This document shows, one piece after another, positions 23,661-35,140 of a stretch of 64,000 bases of DNA. A model generated the notes under the pieces. It saw only the letters and a list, made by a program, of their open reading frames with translations, was not told where the DNA came from and searched no databases. Source of the DNA: Torreya grandis (taxonomy: Eukaryota; Streptophyta; Pinopsida; Cupressales; Taxaceae); assembly GCA_037957365.1 (NCBI GenBank), contig JARHVA010000592.1, positions 3,140,001-3,204,000 on the forward strand. The letters are read 5' to 3'. Both the position numbers and the translations under genes were made by a program. Each line of letters starts with the position of its first letter. Within the stretch, counting starts at the first letter, position 1.

Positions 23661-26600
23661 TGCTCTTCTAACATATTCCCACATCATCAAACATGATATT
23701 AGATTTTTAAAAATTAACGTAGACTATTTAGATAGGCAAATATTTATTGTGTAATTGTTAATTTTCGTTGTTTTGGGCAATTTTGACGTTGGATTTGCAG
23801 TTGTTTTTATGTTACTTATTTTGTTTAGGGTTTAGAAAATGGCTCTATTTAAATTGATGATGAACCTAAAGGTGTTATAATATGGGTGAGATCTTTTTGA
23901 TATCCCTAAAATAGATTCCTTTTTATTTGGGTTGAAAAAAAAAGGTTTTATCGCAATGCCCATTAGCTGATCAAGGTCAGATGTCCAGAGGATTTGAAGT
24001 TGATTTTATAATGGCAGTAGTTTTAGTTACCAAATTGCACGGTGCCTCTCATAAAGTAGCTTCATTCTTTTATGAGCCCAACCGAAAACTTTCTATATTG
24101 TGTGAACTGTAGAGTAGAAACCCTAGGTCTGACAAGGGAAAGTCCGATTCTAAACCATTGTGAATGATCAGAAATCATTTTTTATAACTTAAAAAGCCTG
24201 AATTTTTTAATGAAAAATCTAATTGCTTGGAAGTGGGATAATAATATAACTGTAGCACTAATGTAATATCAGTTTCAAACATTAGATCGAAGGGGGAATT
24301 TTCTTGAGAAGGCATCGGCTACCGAAATATCTGTTTCAAACACCACATAGAAGAGATAATTCACTTGAAAAGGTGTGTACACAAATCCAGACCTAAAAAT
24401 TATCCAGGTTCAGTATGGTTGCCACATTTGGGCCAAAAACAGTCTTTGTAGACCCATGCATAAATCTCTTCTACCCAAAACATGCCCTAATCTAATAGCT
24501 GGTCGTTTATTTCATAATCTAGATAGAGTACTCTCTATTATCTTTTTTATGTGGGTAGTTAGATTTTTTATAAATCTCACCAGCTACAGATATTTTTTTA
24601 TAGGTAATGTTATAACTGGCCTTCCCCTCGAACAAATAGTTTTTCTGGCTTAGTTGTCCCTGCCATCAGAGAATTTATGGTTTAGAGGATATATTCTAAA
24701 TCTTTTGACTAAGATTCTTCCAGCAGTGTATAAATAAATACACAAAGGGCACATTTCTTATTTTCATAGAAAGAACTTGCAGTTTTGTGAATTTTGAAAA
24801 TCTTGTTTTGAGGAGCTTTATGTTGGAGATAATCACTGCTTTGTTTCATTAGTTTTATCTTATGAGGTGGGTGTCCTGTCCAAGCTATTCTGAATCTCTA
24901 ATGGTATTTCCAGTCTTATCTGGGAGATCAACGCTACTTGAGACTCTTTTATGTTTTGGTTTCATTTTGGGTCAAGTAGATAGAATTTCAGGGGAAGCTT
25001 CTGGACACCAAATCTTCTATTCATTTTATTTCAAAGAACTAAAACATGGATATTTCTTTATGCATGACCAAATTCTGTACACATCAGATCAGATAATGAA
25101 CATTTAGCCATCAAGGGTTTTCAAATTTTGTAGATGTTAATTTCTCATGATATGAGCTACATATTTGATTTGAATGATTTGTGAGGGAAGTCATATACTT
25201 CCCCATAAGTTAAAGTCCTTTAAGATGGATTTACACTTAATAATTTGTCTCTAATTTCAAATCGATGAATTGCGCATGCCTTTAAAAATTAGTAACATTA
25301 GTACTTTCTCTATGGTGGAACTTCAAGCTTGATTTCTCAACATCGTCATTGAGTGTGTATAACTCTAGGCTCTATTTATTATTTTCTGAAATCAGTGCAC
25401 AATTGAGTTAGAGCAGGGTAGATTGATATTATACCTTTTTGCTTTTTCCTGAAGAGCTTGAGCTTTCAATCTAAGAGTGATATTTGTAGTAGCCTATTTG
25501 ATATACATGTACAACTGCTCTATTTAGCATAGAAGGTGAATTTTTTTGTTTTCCTCTGTTATACTCTTTCAGATTAGCTTTAGTGATGTTCATTGGGATT
25601 CACTGGCACACTTACTGTGGTTTCATTTTGATATCACTCTGGGTAGTTTGGCTATACATCCCACCTTGTGGTGATTAAAAAGATTTGATTGGTAAGACTT
25701 TGAAAGATGTTGCAGCATGTATTATTATGTCTGACTGACTGTTTTTTATTTTGTATTTTTTGCTCTCACATATATTGTTGAATTGAACACCTTAAACAAC
25801 GCTGAAAAACTCTTCAAGGTCTTAAATGACATGATGGATGATCTTATCACAAATAGCTATTAAACTAAATAGATTATTTACAAATTTTTAGCCTACCGCC
25901 TCCTATTTAATGGATCAAGGTCTGAAAGCTTTTCATATGAGATATCTCTGACTAACTGTTTTTTATTTTGTATTTTTTGGTCTGGAATATATTGTTGAAT
26001 TGAATGCCTCAAACAAAACTGTAGAACTCTTCTAGGTGTTAAATGACATAATAGCTGACCTTATCACAAATATATATTAAATTAAACAAATTATTTACAA
26101 ATAGTTATCCTACTGCCTTGCCAGTACTATTTAATGCATGAGCACATAGAAGAAACGGAAAATTTTAGAAATTTCTAGAGCAAAGCTCAAAACACATACT
26201 TATAAGATATGATATATATGTATAATAGTTGATAGTTCATGTTATTGGCTGTAGTCATTTTTTAATGCATTTCTTTCCGAGAGTTAGGTTATTTGATTGA
26301 ATGTTTTCAGTAGATTATGTGATCATTGGGATATATCATTTAGTATGCATTGTGATATACTGAAAAATGAAATGATTTTACATCGCATAAGTTTTGCCTA
26401 AATCTATAAAGTCACTTGCTGACTGTAGATAGATGGAAACTGTAAGTATATGGTCATTCTTGGAAGATTAGAGATTTATTATATGAATGAAATGTTTTCT
26501 TTTGATGTACATACAATAATTATGAGTCAAAAATCAGCATGAGTTGATTGAAAATCTCTTTATTAACATGGCATACTTGTTTTGAAATTAATTTGATTAC

Positions 26601-28506
26601 TTATCTAATATTTATGCTCAGTCGTACTGATTTATATCAAATAGGGTTGCTATTTTATGGGCATCCTGTATATGTGCCTTGCTGTTATAGAATTTAATAT
26701 TTATTTGCTTACCTTATTGGGATAGAGCATTGCCAGATTATGCTGACCCCTCTTGTTGCCCAACCTCGGTGCAGGTGCTGAATTTTGAGATCAACTACAG
26801 ATGTCCAATTGTTAATATGTGAGAGCATGACATGGTGTATCTACTTTAATACGTCCTGATTTGAGAAAGTTATAGGTGGTAACAAAACAATAAAGCCATT
26901 TTTATCGGGTTATGGTCTGAGTGTAACCATTAACTGGTTGTTACTTACCTCTGGGAAAAAACTTTCCTTTTGTGGGGATCTATTGCTTTGTAAATTTTAA
27001 ATAAAAATATATAAAACACAAGAGTTATTAAGATCTCTCTTTTCATAGTTCAGAATTGTTGAGTAAAATAGTGGATTCATTTGTGTAAACATGATAATTA
27101 TGAATTATTAAAATATTTCTTTTAATAATTTATGATTTTAGAATAGGGGATTCATCTATATAGAGTAGTTTGAATCAAATTTCTTATAGTGCTTCCCTGT
27201 TGCTTTCATTGCAGTTGAAGAGTCACTGGTTGACATAATAGGCAAATGATTGGTGATCGCTCCTAGTGGCAGGGATGGTTGGTGAGTTTAAGTCTCAAGC
27301 CTTACGGAGTGTACACATTGTACACTTAAAAGGAGAACATATATAATAAATGAAAAGAAAACACTTATACATTCCCTCCGGCGTATCTTGCACCTTTGGG
27401 GCAACTGCTAATATAAGTTCTGTTACTTTTGGCATTTCTTAGTTATCATTGAATGGAATCTATACTAATGCAATCATGCTAAAACTATGCACAGGTTATA
27501 TTGTTAGGATTTTTGAAATCACATATTTTAGATAATTTTGAGAAAGGTATAATGGTTCTTTAAATAGGAGGGTCGACCTTATACTAGCCTCAATTAATGT
27601 GGTTTCTATTGCTTTTATTAAGCATGCACTACAAACTGTAAAATCTCCTAGTAGTACTGGATTCTAAGAATCTAATAACATCTCTGTGCAGTTTTTCACT
27701 TGAAGACTTCATTTTTGGCCCGAGCTGTTATAATCTTCTTGTATTGTTTTGTATTAGTTATCAGCATTCTGATTTATTTGCCATGATGCATTTTTTATTC
27801 TACTTTTGTTTGGTTTACTGTGCAGCTCAGGTAGTTCCAACAAATTGCTCAAATAACTGAAAAAATTGAAGATGTTGCTGCTTAAATGGGAAGAAGGCTC
27901 TTCATTGTTCGGTTCTTGTTTTTGTATTAGTTTTGATAGGTGTGGATCAAAATTACAGGCTGTCATAAATGTTCTCTCTCTTGGATTTCTAATTTCAGCT
28001 ATATCTAATGTTTACATGGGTTATTTTTGAACAGTATTACTTTTTGTTGTGGTTATTTCTGAACAGTATTACTTTTTCTTGGGTTTATTTCTGACTCCAC
28101 TCTACACCAGTTTTATCTGATAGTTATCGAAGTCCAAAATCCCGCATCCTTTTTCTTACAGGTATAAATTAATCCATTAATGTCTTGCCTCTCTGTTAGT
28201 GTTCCTGCCTGGTAATCTTTATCCAAGAAACACATCTGCAATTCCATATTACAACATTCATGCCTTCATGGGTCCTAAGGGCCGCACAGTCATTTGTTCC
28301 CAAGTTTATAATCTTCAAATAATTTTTCACTTCTCTTTAAACAATTCTGCCCAATTAGTGGTTTGCTTCCCTCAAATTTTGTCCATTCCTTCTTTCTTTC
28401 CCCCCGGTGAATAAGGATTGGAACATTTAGATCACATTAGTCTTTCTTTTTATCATCTACCTTGTGTTTCGTGATTCAAAGTTAATTTTATACATATTTA
28501 TCAGTT
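23661..28506. other. Non-repetitive T-rich sequence, intron-like, no gene seen
   Basis: Long T-rich sequence with no long reading frame. Possible splice acceptors with pyrimidine tracts occur near 26774 (CGGTGCAG), 27213 (TTCATTGCAG), 27824 (TTACTGTGCAG) and 28160 (TTTCTTACAG). It contains a 217-bp tandem duplication (listed) and a short imperfect 60-bp repeat at about 24268 and 24329. Nothing else is assignable. Confidence 0.45.
25735..26168. repeat. Imperfect tandem duplication, 217-bp unit
   Basis: GTTTTTTATTTTGTATTTTT at 25741 recurs at 25958. Downstream landmarks (ATATTGTTGAATTGAA, CTTATCACAAATA, ATTATTTACAAAT) follow in the same order in both copies. The copies have diverged noticeably, so it is an older event than the 278-bp duplication at 6.6 kb. 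Confidence 0.85.
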
Positions 28507-28740
28507 ATGTATGGGGCACGAATCTCCTAGTGAGATACCCTTTTTAGGGTGTTGAATGTTTATTTATGCTTTGTTAGTATATACTTATGTGTGTAGTTGC
28601 GGGTGATTGAGTCCGGTATACAAACAACTTTTGTTGTGTAACTTGCTCTTAGCGAGTATTTGTAGACAAAAGATGTGACCCATTTTTAATGAATAATATT
28701 ATACGGTACAAACCATTTTTGCATCTTATCAGAGTCCCAA
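28507..28740 (+). mobile_element. Possible Copia LTR end with primer-binding site
   Basis: The sequence ends AACCATTTTTGCA and is followed by TCTTATCAGAGTCCC, which resembles the Copia primer-binding site TGGTATCAGAGCC copied from initiator tRNA-Met. Upstream, TTGTTGTGTAACTTGCTC and TTTTTAATGAATAATATTAT look like an R/U5 region. No second LTR or coding module was recognised next to it. The left boundary is a guess. Confidence 0.35.
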
Positions 28741-30289
28741 TGAAATTGGCTTGTGAGGAAAGAATATACGGAGGTTGAAGAGGAAGCCATAGATGGAGTT
28801 CTCTGAAAATATTTTTTTTGTTTTTTCTTGACTATTTTGTTGTAAGAAAGTTTGTTGCACATTTTATGAGATCAAATTTTTAATCTTTTTGAAAGAAGAG
28901 CCAGGGTATATGTATATCTACTGACATCTAGTTGAAAAGGCACTGATATTTGTTAATTTTTGTTGCCTTAAAAACTTTCATATGGTATTTGCCTACAATT
29001 TATCATTTGCTGAGTGTGTTTTTTGAAAAACACATTTGTGTTACTGAAGAAGGCATGGCATACACTGCTGAAAGAACGTTGATCTGATTTGCAAAGGTGT
29101 GAAGCACTGCTATAAGTAGTTTTGGAACACTACAAAAAGTGTAAAGGGCGCAATGATTTTCCCAGGTGCTTGACATGGCTGCAAAAAGAACTCCCAAATT
29201 GCTGTAAAGCTTAAAAATATGAGAAGTTGTGAAGCGTTCCCCAAGAAACTAATATGCTATTGTTTATTTGTAAAGCAGGATGAGGAGAGAAAAATAATGA
29301 AGAAAGTGATTAAAGATAAAAGTTTGCTCAAATAGATTTATGTGGGTCCTAGTATTGTTTCATTGATGCCGTACCTATAATAATTTGATTGCTAGGTAAA
29401 AATAAATTTAGTTCCACAATTTTTTAATGTCGTATATTTTAATTTCCGAATGAATTTTTTTATAATAATTTTTGAAAATCTACTTCAAATAGAATCACAT
29501 TTGAAGGAGCAAAAACCTATGATGAAGTCATTGAAAACAAACAAGTTTAGGGTTCAACTCTCGCTTATCTGTCAATTGTCTATTTTTGCATGAAGGGCAA
29601 ACATGAGTACGCATCCAAATCCGAGTTATATGTAAGTATAAAACATTATATGCCAAGTGATTGTCTATAAGAGTATGAGGTCAAGAGGTCCATTACTATA
29701 AAGTGCAAAGTTGTTTTCCAAAATCTCACTATTTTAAGTGATTTAGCCTACTATGCTTATCATATTCTTAGCCATTTTGCATCTTGTTGTGAAGGTAGGT
29801 GTGTGACTACTTTATATGTAGGTTTTTGCCCATTTTGAACCTATCAAAAACATTCATTTTTGTTTTTAGAGTCTCCCATTATGTTTTTTGAGAAAAAAAT
29901 ATGTTAAAATAGAGAAATAAAGAGTGCAAAATGTATAAAGGGTGCATTTTCAGTTACATCTAACACCTTGGTGTTGTTCTGAAGTTTGTGCTTGAATGCC
30001 CTTAAAAATAAATATACATTTCTTTAATTATTTATAAATATTTCTATAATCCTTAATTTTTTTGATAATACAATCAATTTTTTTGGTTTCATCTATTTAA
30101 TATTCTAAAACAATTCATTATATATCATAATTAAAAAATATAGACTCAAATTTTATTCTTAGAAAATTTAAAGTGTTCCACAATCTTAAATATTGAAAAT
30201 TTTAAAAATAAAAAAAAAATATTTTTTATTTTAACATACTTTTTACTTTGGATCATTCGGCGAGATCTAGTGGTGGGACTTAAGTGATT
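28741..30289. other. AT-rich intergenic sequence, no gene seen
   Basis: No coding similarity found. Segment 30000-30240 is almost pure A+T. Confidence 0.5.
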
Positions 30290-31010
30290 TGTCAATATCC
30301 ACTTAAGATCAATCCTTGCAGGTCCCAAGGGACCGATTACCCTTGTTCTTACATTTACCAAAATGGAGCCAAAGAATTTAGTCATTACATTTACGGATTG
30401 CTCTTTAGATATTTATATGAAATTTGTTGTCCTCTTAACATGTTGTTGTTCAATGTAAGAGCCTTGGTGTAGACAAAAATTGAAAAATGATAGCCAACAA
30501 CAAAATAAAGGGCTGCTCATGTGGACATAAGATGTATCAAGTTGTGCACCAATTCTCTATAGGGTGACTCATTGATCGATGATGAATCATCATTGGCTAA
30601 TCACTTCAACGCAACCTCCATAGTTTTGGATCTATAATCGTGGAGATGGTAATCAAATAAAATATACCAGGGTCATGGAGTCTACTTCATTTTATATAGG
30701 GACTTAATCATCTTGCAAACCAAATGATCAATGCTAGGTACTTGAAAATCTCCTTCAACTCCATGTAGACCTCATCCAAATCTCCATTCAAGAAATCAAA
30801 CTAAGTTGCTATGGAGAGAAGCAACATAAATGTGACAACCTTCACAGTAGGGGTAAAAACCAACTTCGCAGTAGTAGTGGGAGTAAAAATCAACTCTGCA
30901 ATAGGACAAACCATGTTCTCATCTATTCTTTCCTATTAGGAAATGTCTTTCACAACAAGATGAGCTGCATATTTCTCCAAACTACCAATGTAGTCACCCA
31001 TTTGCATCCA
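30290..31010 (-). pseudogene. Copia reverse transcriptase/RNase H remnant
   Basis: Minus-strand fragments in order: LPIGCKWV (about 31000), VKVVTFMLLLSIAT (about 30850), FLEWRFG or FLNGDLDE-like with VYMEL nearby in another frame (about 30790-30740), VCKMIKSLYKMK (about 30710), PWYILFDYHLHDY, then SPYRELVHNLIHL (about 30560) and ALYFVVGYHFSIF. These match the Copia RT landmarks GCKWV, TIRLLLAIA, FLNGDLDEEVYM, VCKLKKSLYGLKQ and YRSLVGSLLYL at the expected distances. Stops and frameshifts abound. Confidence 0.78.
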
Positions 31011-31119
31011 ATGGGTAGTTTAATTGATTGTTCAAGTACCAAACAAAGGTTAGAAGCGAGAGCAAAATGTCCATCCTCTATTGAATTAACAACTTTATTT
31101 TCGGTCCTTTGAACCAGTA

Positions 31120-31255
31120 CCTTTGACTTGGCCATTTCATCCTCCCACACAACTACCAGTGCATTTGACTAAGCCATTTCATTCTCCCACACAACTACTA
31201 GTTCATTTGATTAAGCCATTTCATCTTCCCACACAACTACCAATGCATTTGATTG
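31120..31255 (-). repeat. 42-bp minisatellite, about three copies, in the Copia relic
   Basis: The phrase CCATTTCATyyTCCCACACAAC recurs at 31132, 31174 and 31216, a period of exactly 42 bases (14 codons). Copies differ at a few positions. It lies where Copia integrase should be. Confidence 0.93.
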
Positions 31256-31637
31256 AGGTTATAGTAGATATTCCTTCCACAACTAGTGCATTGTAAGTTG
31301 ATTGGAGTAGGGTCAACAATCTATGAGGAATTTCATGCTCCAGCGCATCTTGTATAGTGGAGTCTCTCTCCACACATGCATTTATGTTGATTATGGGAAG
31401 GTCAACAAGCGTATACAAACCACCTTTCCCAATGCCTAGTGAAATTACTTTATCATGTTTCACATTAGACACAATACATTGCTTCCCAAATAAATTTATA
31501 GAAATGTCAAAATTTTACATTAACTGACTAATAGACAAGAGATTTTTATTCAGACTCGGAACATACCTAACATTCTTTACTATTTTTTTTCTAGCATTAT
31601 TCAACACTATGCAAATATCTCTCATCCCCTCTAGTGC
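31221..31637 (-). pseudogene. Copia pre-integrase (GAG_pre-integrs-like) remnant
   Basis: Minus-strand translation gives DICIVLNNARKKIVKNVRYV, then PSLNKNLLSISQL and, after a stop, VISLGIGKGGLYTLVDL. This matches the Copia segment between protease and integrase (DVRYVPGLKKNLLSISQL...GLYxL). The intact part 31221-31472 stays open for 83 codons. It follows the protease fragment directly if the inserted 960-bp element is ignored. Confidence 0.82.
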
Positions 31638-31638
31638 A

Positions 31639-31650
31639 TGTGACTAACCA
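31639..31650. other. Target-site duplication, left copy
   Basis: TGTGACTAACCA, identical to 32611-32622. It flanks the 960-bp inserted element. Confidence 0.85.
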
Positions 31651-32610
31651 TAGATTGAAATCTTGACGATATCTCATCATTTCTTGGCATTTCTTGCAGT
31701 ATGATTGTCGATTGAGAAATTGAAGGGTTTCTCACGAGATGAGAACCCTGATTTTCTAAAAATATTTTTGCCAAGAAATCTCAGTGATTTCTGTGCAAAA
31801 ATCGGCAAGAAAATCCAATATCTTGGCAACCAAAAAAAAAAAGCTAATGCATTAAAAAAAGTTAATAGTTAAAACCATTATTGCAATTTTCTTGTGCCCT
31901 CATTCATCATTGTAGTTTGTATTTCAAGTCTCACGCTGTAAGTTTTAGAATTTTAATATTTTATACTCAGCAATATAATGCGGCAGTGCCCTCATAATTC
32001 ATTGCAGTTCGTTCCCTAATGACATTAGTGGACTATGCACAACGAATCGAGGTTAAAAGTTTGAAGTTTGGTTGATTGTTGAGTCTTGACACTTCACAAG
32101 TTCACAGTTCACACTCACAGTACCTTGGGCCCTATATATACTTTATACTATAAAGGATAACTGTTATACTATAAAGTATATACATTTACCTTTGCTGACG
32201 ATGTTGGCATTGGAGAGGAAGAATTTTACCTTCCACTTCCGTAAGGCAACCACATCAAATTTATTCTAGGCGCTAGAGATGAAAAATAATATGTATGCTT
32301 GATATTTTATAACTCTATGAGCATTGCAGTTTGTAGTTTGTAGTTTGCAACTTTGTAGTATTGTTACTATTGTACTCTTTTTTTATTTCACATTGATAGA
32401 AAATACACTTATAGGCCTATTGCATTCTCTACATTCATTTTTTATGTCATTTAATAATGTTTTACATTTAATTTAAGTTTATTTTATGAATTTATATGTT
32501 TTTTAAAGTAGTGATAAAGTTGCTGAGAAACGCTGAGAAATTTTCAAGATCCGAAATTCGATTCAATTTTTGCCCTCTCGAGAAATTGTCGAGAATGAGA
32601 TTTCAAACTA
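31651..32610. mobile_element. Non-autonomous DNA-type insertion with short inverted ends
   Basis: The left end reads TAGATTGAAATCT and the right end, read on the other strand, TAGTTTGAAATCT, a 12/13 inverted match, and both are followed by TTTCTTG/TTTCTCG-type motifs. A perfect 12-bp duplication flanks it (15 bp if ATA is included). Removing it rejoins the Copia protease and pre-integrase parts in one frame, so it is a true insertion. It has no transposase-sized reading frame. Duplication length 9-12 suggests a Mutator-like origin, but the ends are short and this is inference. Confidence 0.75.
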
Positions 32611-32622
32611 TGTGACTAACCA
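32611..32622. other. Target-site duplication, right copy
   Basis: TGTGACTAACCA, identical to 31639-31650, marking the right edge of the 960-bp insertion. Confidence 0.85.
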
Positions 32623-32639
32623 TAATATAATAAATTTGA

Positions 32640-32920
32640 ATTTGAATAGTTTGCATTTATAGTAAATTTGACATACCAATTCCTATAACATGTGAAATGT
32701 CTAGATGTGTTGGAATCAATGAACCAACAACTGGTAACAATAAACATTCAAGTATAATGCCATGAGAGCATACTCTTCCTTACAATCCCATTTTTCTTCA
32801 ACTACTATCACATTTGTCACCTAACTGTGTTGTTGGAAAAGTTTATACTGTCACTTCAGGCAATCTTTCTTGAGATTTCCAAACATTATGATAGTAAAAG
32901 CACTTCACATGGTACTTAGA
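32640..32920 (-). pseudogene. Copia zinc knuckle and protease active-site remnant
   Basis: On the minus strand, KCFYYHN near 32895 continues after a one-base frame change as FGNLKKDCLK, a damaged CX2CX4HX4C knuckle with Tyr for the second Cys and Asn for the His. Downstream WFIDSNTSRHFT (about 32720) corresponds to the Copia aspartic protease motif WxxDSGASxH; the catalytic Asp is kept but the following Gly is Asn. Confidence 0.72.
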
Positions 32921-33094
32921 AGATGAATCAAGAGGGATATGTTTCCACTTCCCCTTCAACTTGGCAACAAATGCACTATCTTTTTGTCCAACATTAAACT
33001 CATTTGCTTCTCTCTATTTGTGTTCCTTCTACATCAAATAGGAACCAATTTGATCAAATTTCAGTGTTTGGCTTTCGGCCATCAAGTGTAAAAC

Positions 33095-33361
33095 CTACAT
33101 GAAAGATTCATATGGGGGCATCAAGTTGTTCAAAACAAGAGCCACCATGTTGTCATCATCCACTTTTTTGTTAATGGCTCCTAACTGGTCTAAAAAATCT
33201 TTCATCCAATGAAGATGTTCAGACAGAGATTCATCCTTAGACACATTTGTGGAAAAACTTGGGTTTTGTCTGAAATTTAACTTATTTTTCAAATTGGTCC
33301 AAAGCACACTCACCTCAGTGTCATTTTGGACTTCAAAAATAATGTCATCCAACACAAACAA
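33095..33361 (-). pseudogene. Copia gag (UBN2-like) fragment
   Basis: An 88-codon open fragment, MFVLDDIIFEVQNDTEVSVL at its start and SLSEHLHWMKDFLDQLGAIN in the middle, ending near NNLMPPYESFM. This is the pattern of Copia capsid proteins (UBN2 / Retrotran_gag_2): a helix with a LYxLRM-like segment, then HLxxxxxLxxQL, then LLxxLPPSYE. The frame closes at a stop at 33095, and the homology continues past it toward the knuckle. Confidence 0.85.
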
Positions 33362-33521
33362 CTTTAATCACCAAAATTAGTAATAGGACTTGTTGCACCC
33401 CCGAGAATGATTTTATCACAATCACGATATTTCACATTTGTTAAAATCTTATGACCTTAAGCATTATAATTATACCCAATTAATTTATGCGCTTCTAGCA
33501 GAACCGGATTCCTTGAACAAT

Positions 33522-33535
33522 GGCTTTGATAGCAA
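33522..33535 (-). other. Copia primer-binding site
   Basis: Minus strand TTGCTATCAAAGCC, similar to TGGTATCAGAGCC complementary to initiator tRNA-Met. It lies directly inside the LTR boundary at 33536 and upstream of gag, as expected. Confidence 0.65.
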
Positions 33536-33728
33536 TGTTATCAAATACAAACGCTGAAATAACGAAGAAAAAATTAGAAAGCACACAACACACTTAAACA
33601 CTTGTATGTTAGGTTTTTTATTAAGTACAAAAAAAGTTACAATGGTTGAAAAGGTTGATAATGAACCATTAGTTTATGGTTAACTAACAGCTAATTAATA
33701 ACTTTAATAGATAAGATGGACACTAGTC
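33536..33728 (-). repeat. Copia 5' LTR (putative, minus orientation)
   Basis: The inner end is fixed by the primer-binding site (the LTR ends GATAACA on the minus strand). The minus strand contains TACTTAATAAAAAAC, a plausible poly-A region. The outer end is estimated at about 33728, where the second LINE begins; no partner LTR was found to confirm it. Confidence 0.5.
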
Positions 33729-33764
33729 CCATTAGGAGAAAGAGCTCAGGGTAGGGAGGGCAAA

Positions 33765-34440
33765 GTGTATCCTTTGTCTGAAAATGTTGAAATAAACCCA
33801 ATTGCTTTGGATATGTCAATTGTAGGTAGATTTCAAATATGGAATCCAAACCCAAATTCTCTATTGGTTGAAAGTGGAAAGGACATGGAGAAGGTCATCC
33901 TTGAAATCCCTAATAAGATTGAATCCTTTGTTTTTGAAGAATGGGTGGGATTATATAAATCCTTCTAAGTAAGAACAAGTTTTGTCACTGCTTAATGAAA
34001 AAAGATATAATATTAAGTTGAAATATGGAGAAAAGACTTTGGGTCATCACAGATGGCGGTGTAATTGATGATACTACCAAACTTCCCATAGTGAACTACA
34101 AGTTGATAGAGAGGAAGAATGAGATCGTGCCACATATGACATCTCATTTTGCACAGGAAGAAGGTGCAAAAAGACTCAAGGTGGCCTAGGAGGCTACTCC
34201 ACAAATGAAACATGATTTAGACGATGGAGGTATTAAACCTGTGCATTGTGATAGTTCCTTAGATCCTCTTACAAGTGAAAGTGAAAATATAATGAGATAA
34301 AAAGAGGAAACCTAGTGACCCTCCTGGTACTGATCCTAGTCTAGAAAAGAAAGGCAAGCAAGAGAAGCTTCTAGATTTCTTAAATATACTCTCTCACCAT
34401 AAAGGCACCACTAAGGCTTCCTCAATTCCCTCAAAATTTG
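33765..34440 (+). pseudogene. LINE ORF1 C-terminal remnant
   Basis: A 67-codon frame (33765-33968) and a following broken stretch lie directly upstream of an ORF2-like ATG. It has no zinc knuckle. The assignment rests on position and on the Lys/Glu-rich composition; the sequence itself is not distinctive. Confidence 0.4.
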
Positions 34441-35140
34441 ATGAAAATTATAAGCTGGAATGTTAGTGGGTTGTAATCATATGAAAGGAAAGCGATAGTG
34501 AGGGCCTTTAGAAATGCTACAGAAGGTTTTGACTTTTTTCTTTTGACAAAAATGAAGGTTACCGATAATAACCTTGTCGGGTGTTGAATTTTATTTGGCC
34601 TAGCTCTATTAAAATTGCCACTGATAATGAAAAGGGCAAAGGTGGTTTGGTGATTTTGGTAAATAGCAAATGGGTCAACTAGGTTTTAGATGAAGGCTCT
34701 TTGTGCAACAGAGTTTCCTAGCAATTTTTTAATTTTTTATATTTATGCTCCTATGAGTATAATGAAAAGTCTAGTATTTGGGAGTGGATAGCTAATAACA
34801 TGAATATTGTACCTTGCGTGATTGGTTGTGATTTGAATTGGGTTGAGGACAAGAAAGACAACTGTTGGAGTTACTTTTGGATGGAAAGGGAATGAGTTCG
34901 TTTACTAGTGTAAGATGAAAAGACTCCTAAATGTTATTGATCCCTTGTGGAAAAGAAATAAAGATAGTAGAGGGATATGTTATGTCTAGTGTAGTAATAA
35001 AAAAGGCAGGAATATAATTTACAATAGATTGGATAGGTTCTTAGTCAATAAAGAACATTTTATCATCCCTCCTTTGAAGGGAAAGGCAGCGAACGTGTTA
35101 CCATTTGTTTAATCATCATCCTATTGAGATTGTTTTTGAA
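34441..35140 (+). pseudogene. LINE ORF2 endonuclease remnant
   Basis: Starts at ATG 34441 with MKIISWNVSGL, the standard opening of plant LINE ORF2. FDFFLLTKMK corresponds to the LQETK region, IGCDLNWVEDKKDN to the GDFN region (here GCDLN, so the motif is damaged), and NRLDRFLVNKEHF (about 35023) to the LDR segment. Confidence 0.75.

Larger units (their letters stand above)
30290..33728 (-). mobile_element. Decayed Ty1/Copia retrotransposon, minus strand
   Basis: On the minus strand the order is LTR (33536-33728), primer-binding site (33522-33535), gag (33095-33361), knuckle (about 32880), protease motif (about 32720), pre-integrase (31.6-31.3 kb) and reverse transcriptase/RNase H (31.0-30.3 kb). 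Most of the integrase is missing between about 31.2 and 31.0 kb. A 960-bp element is inserted between protease and pre-integrase. No left LTR was recognised, so the 3' end is truncated. Coding parts have many stops and frameshifts. Confidence 0.82.

Noticed and set aside
31120..31255. CRISPR-like array of three repeats
   Set aside because: Period 42 with no distinct spacers and a eukaryotic transposon context; it is a minisatellite.
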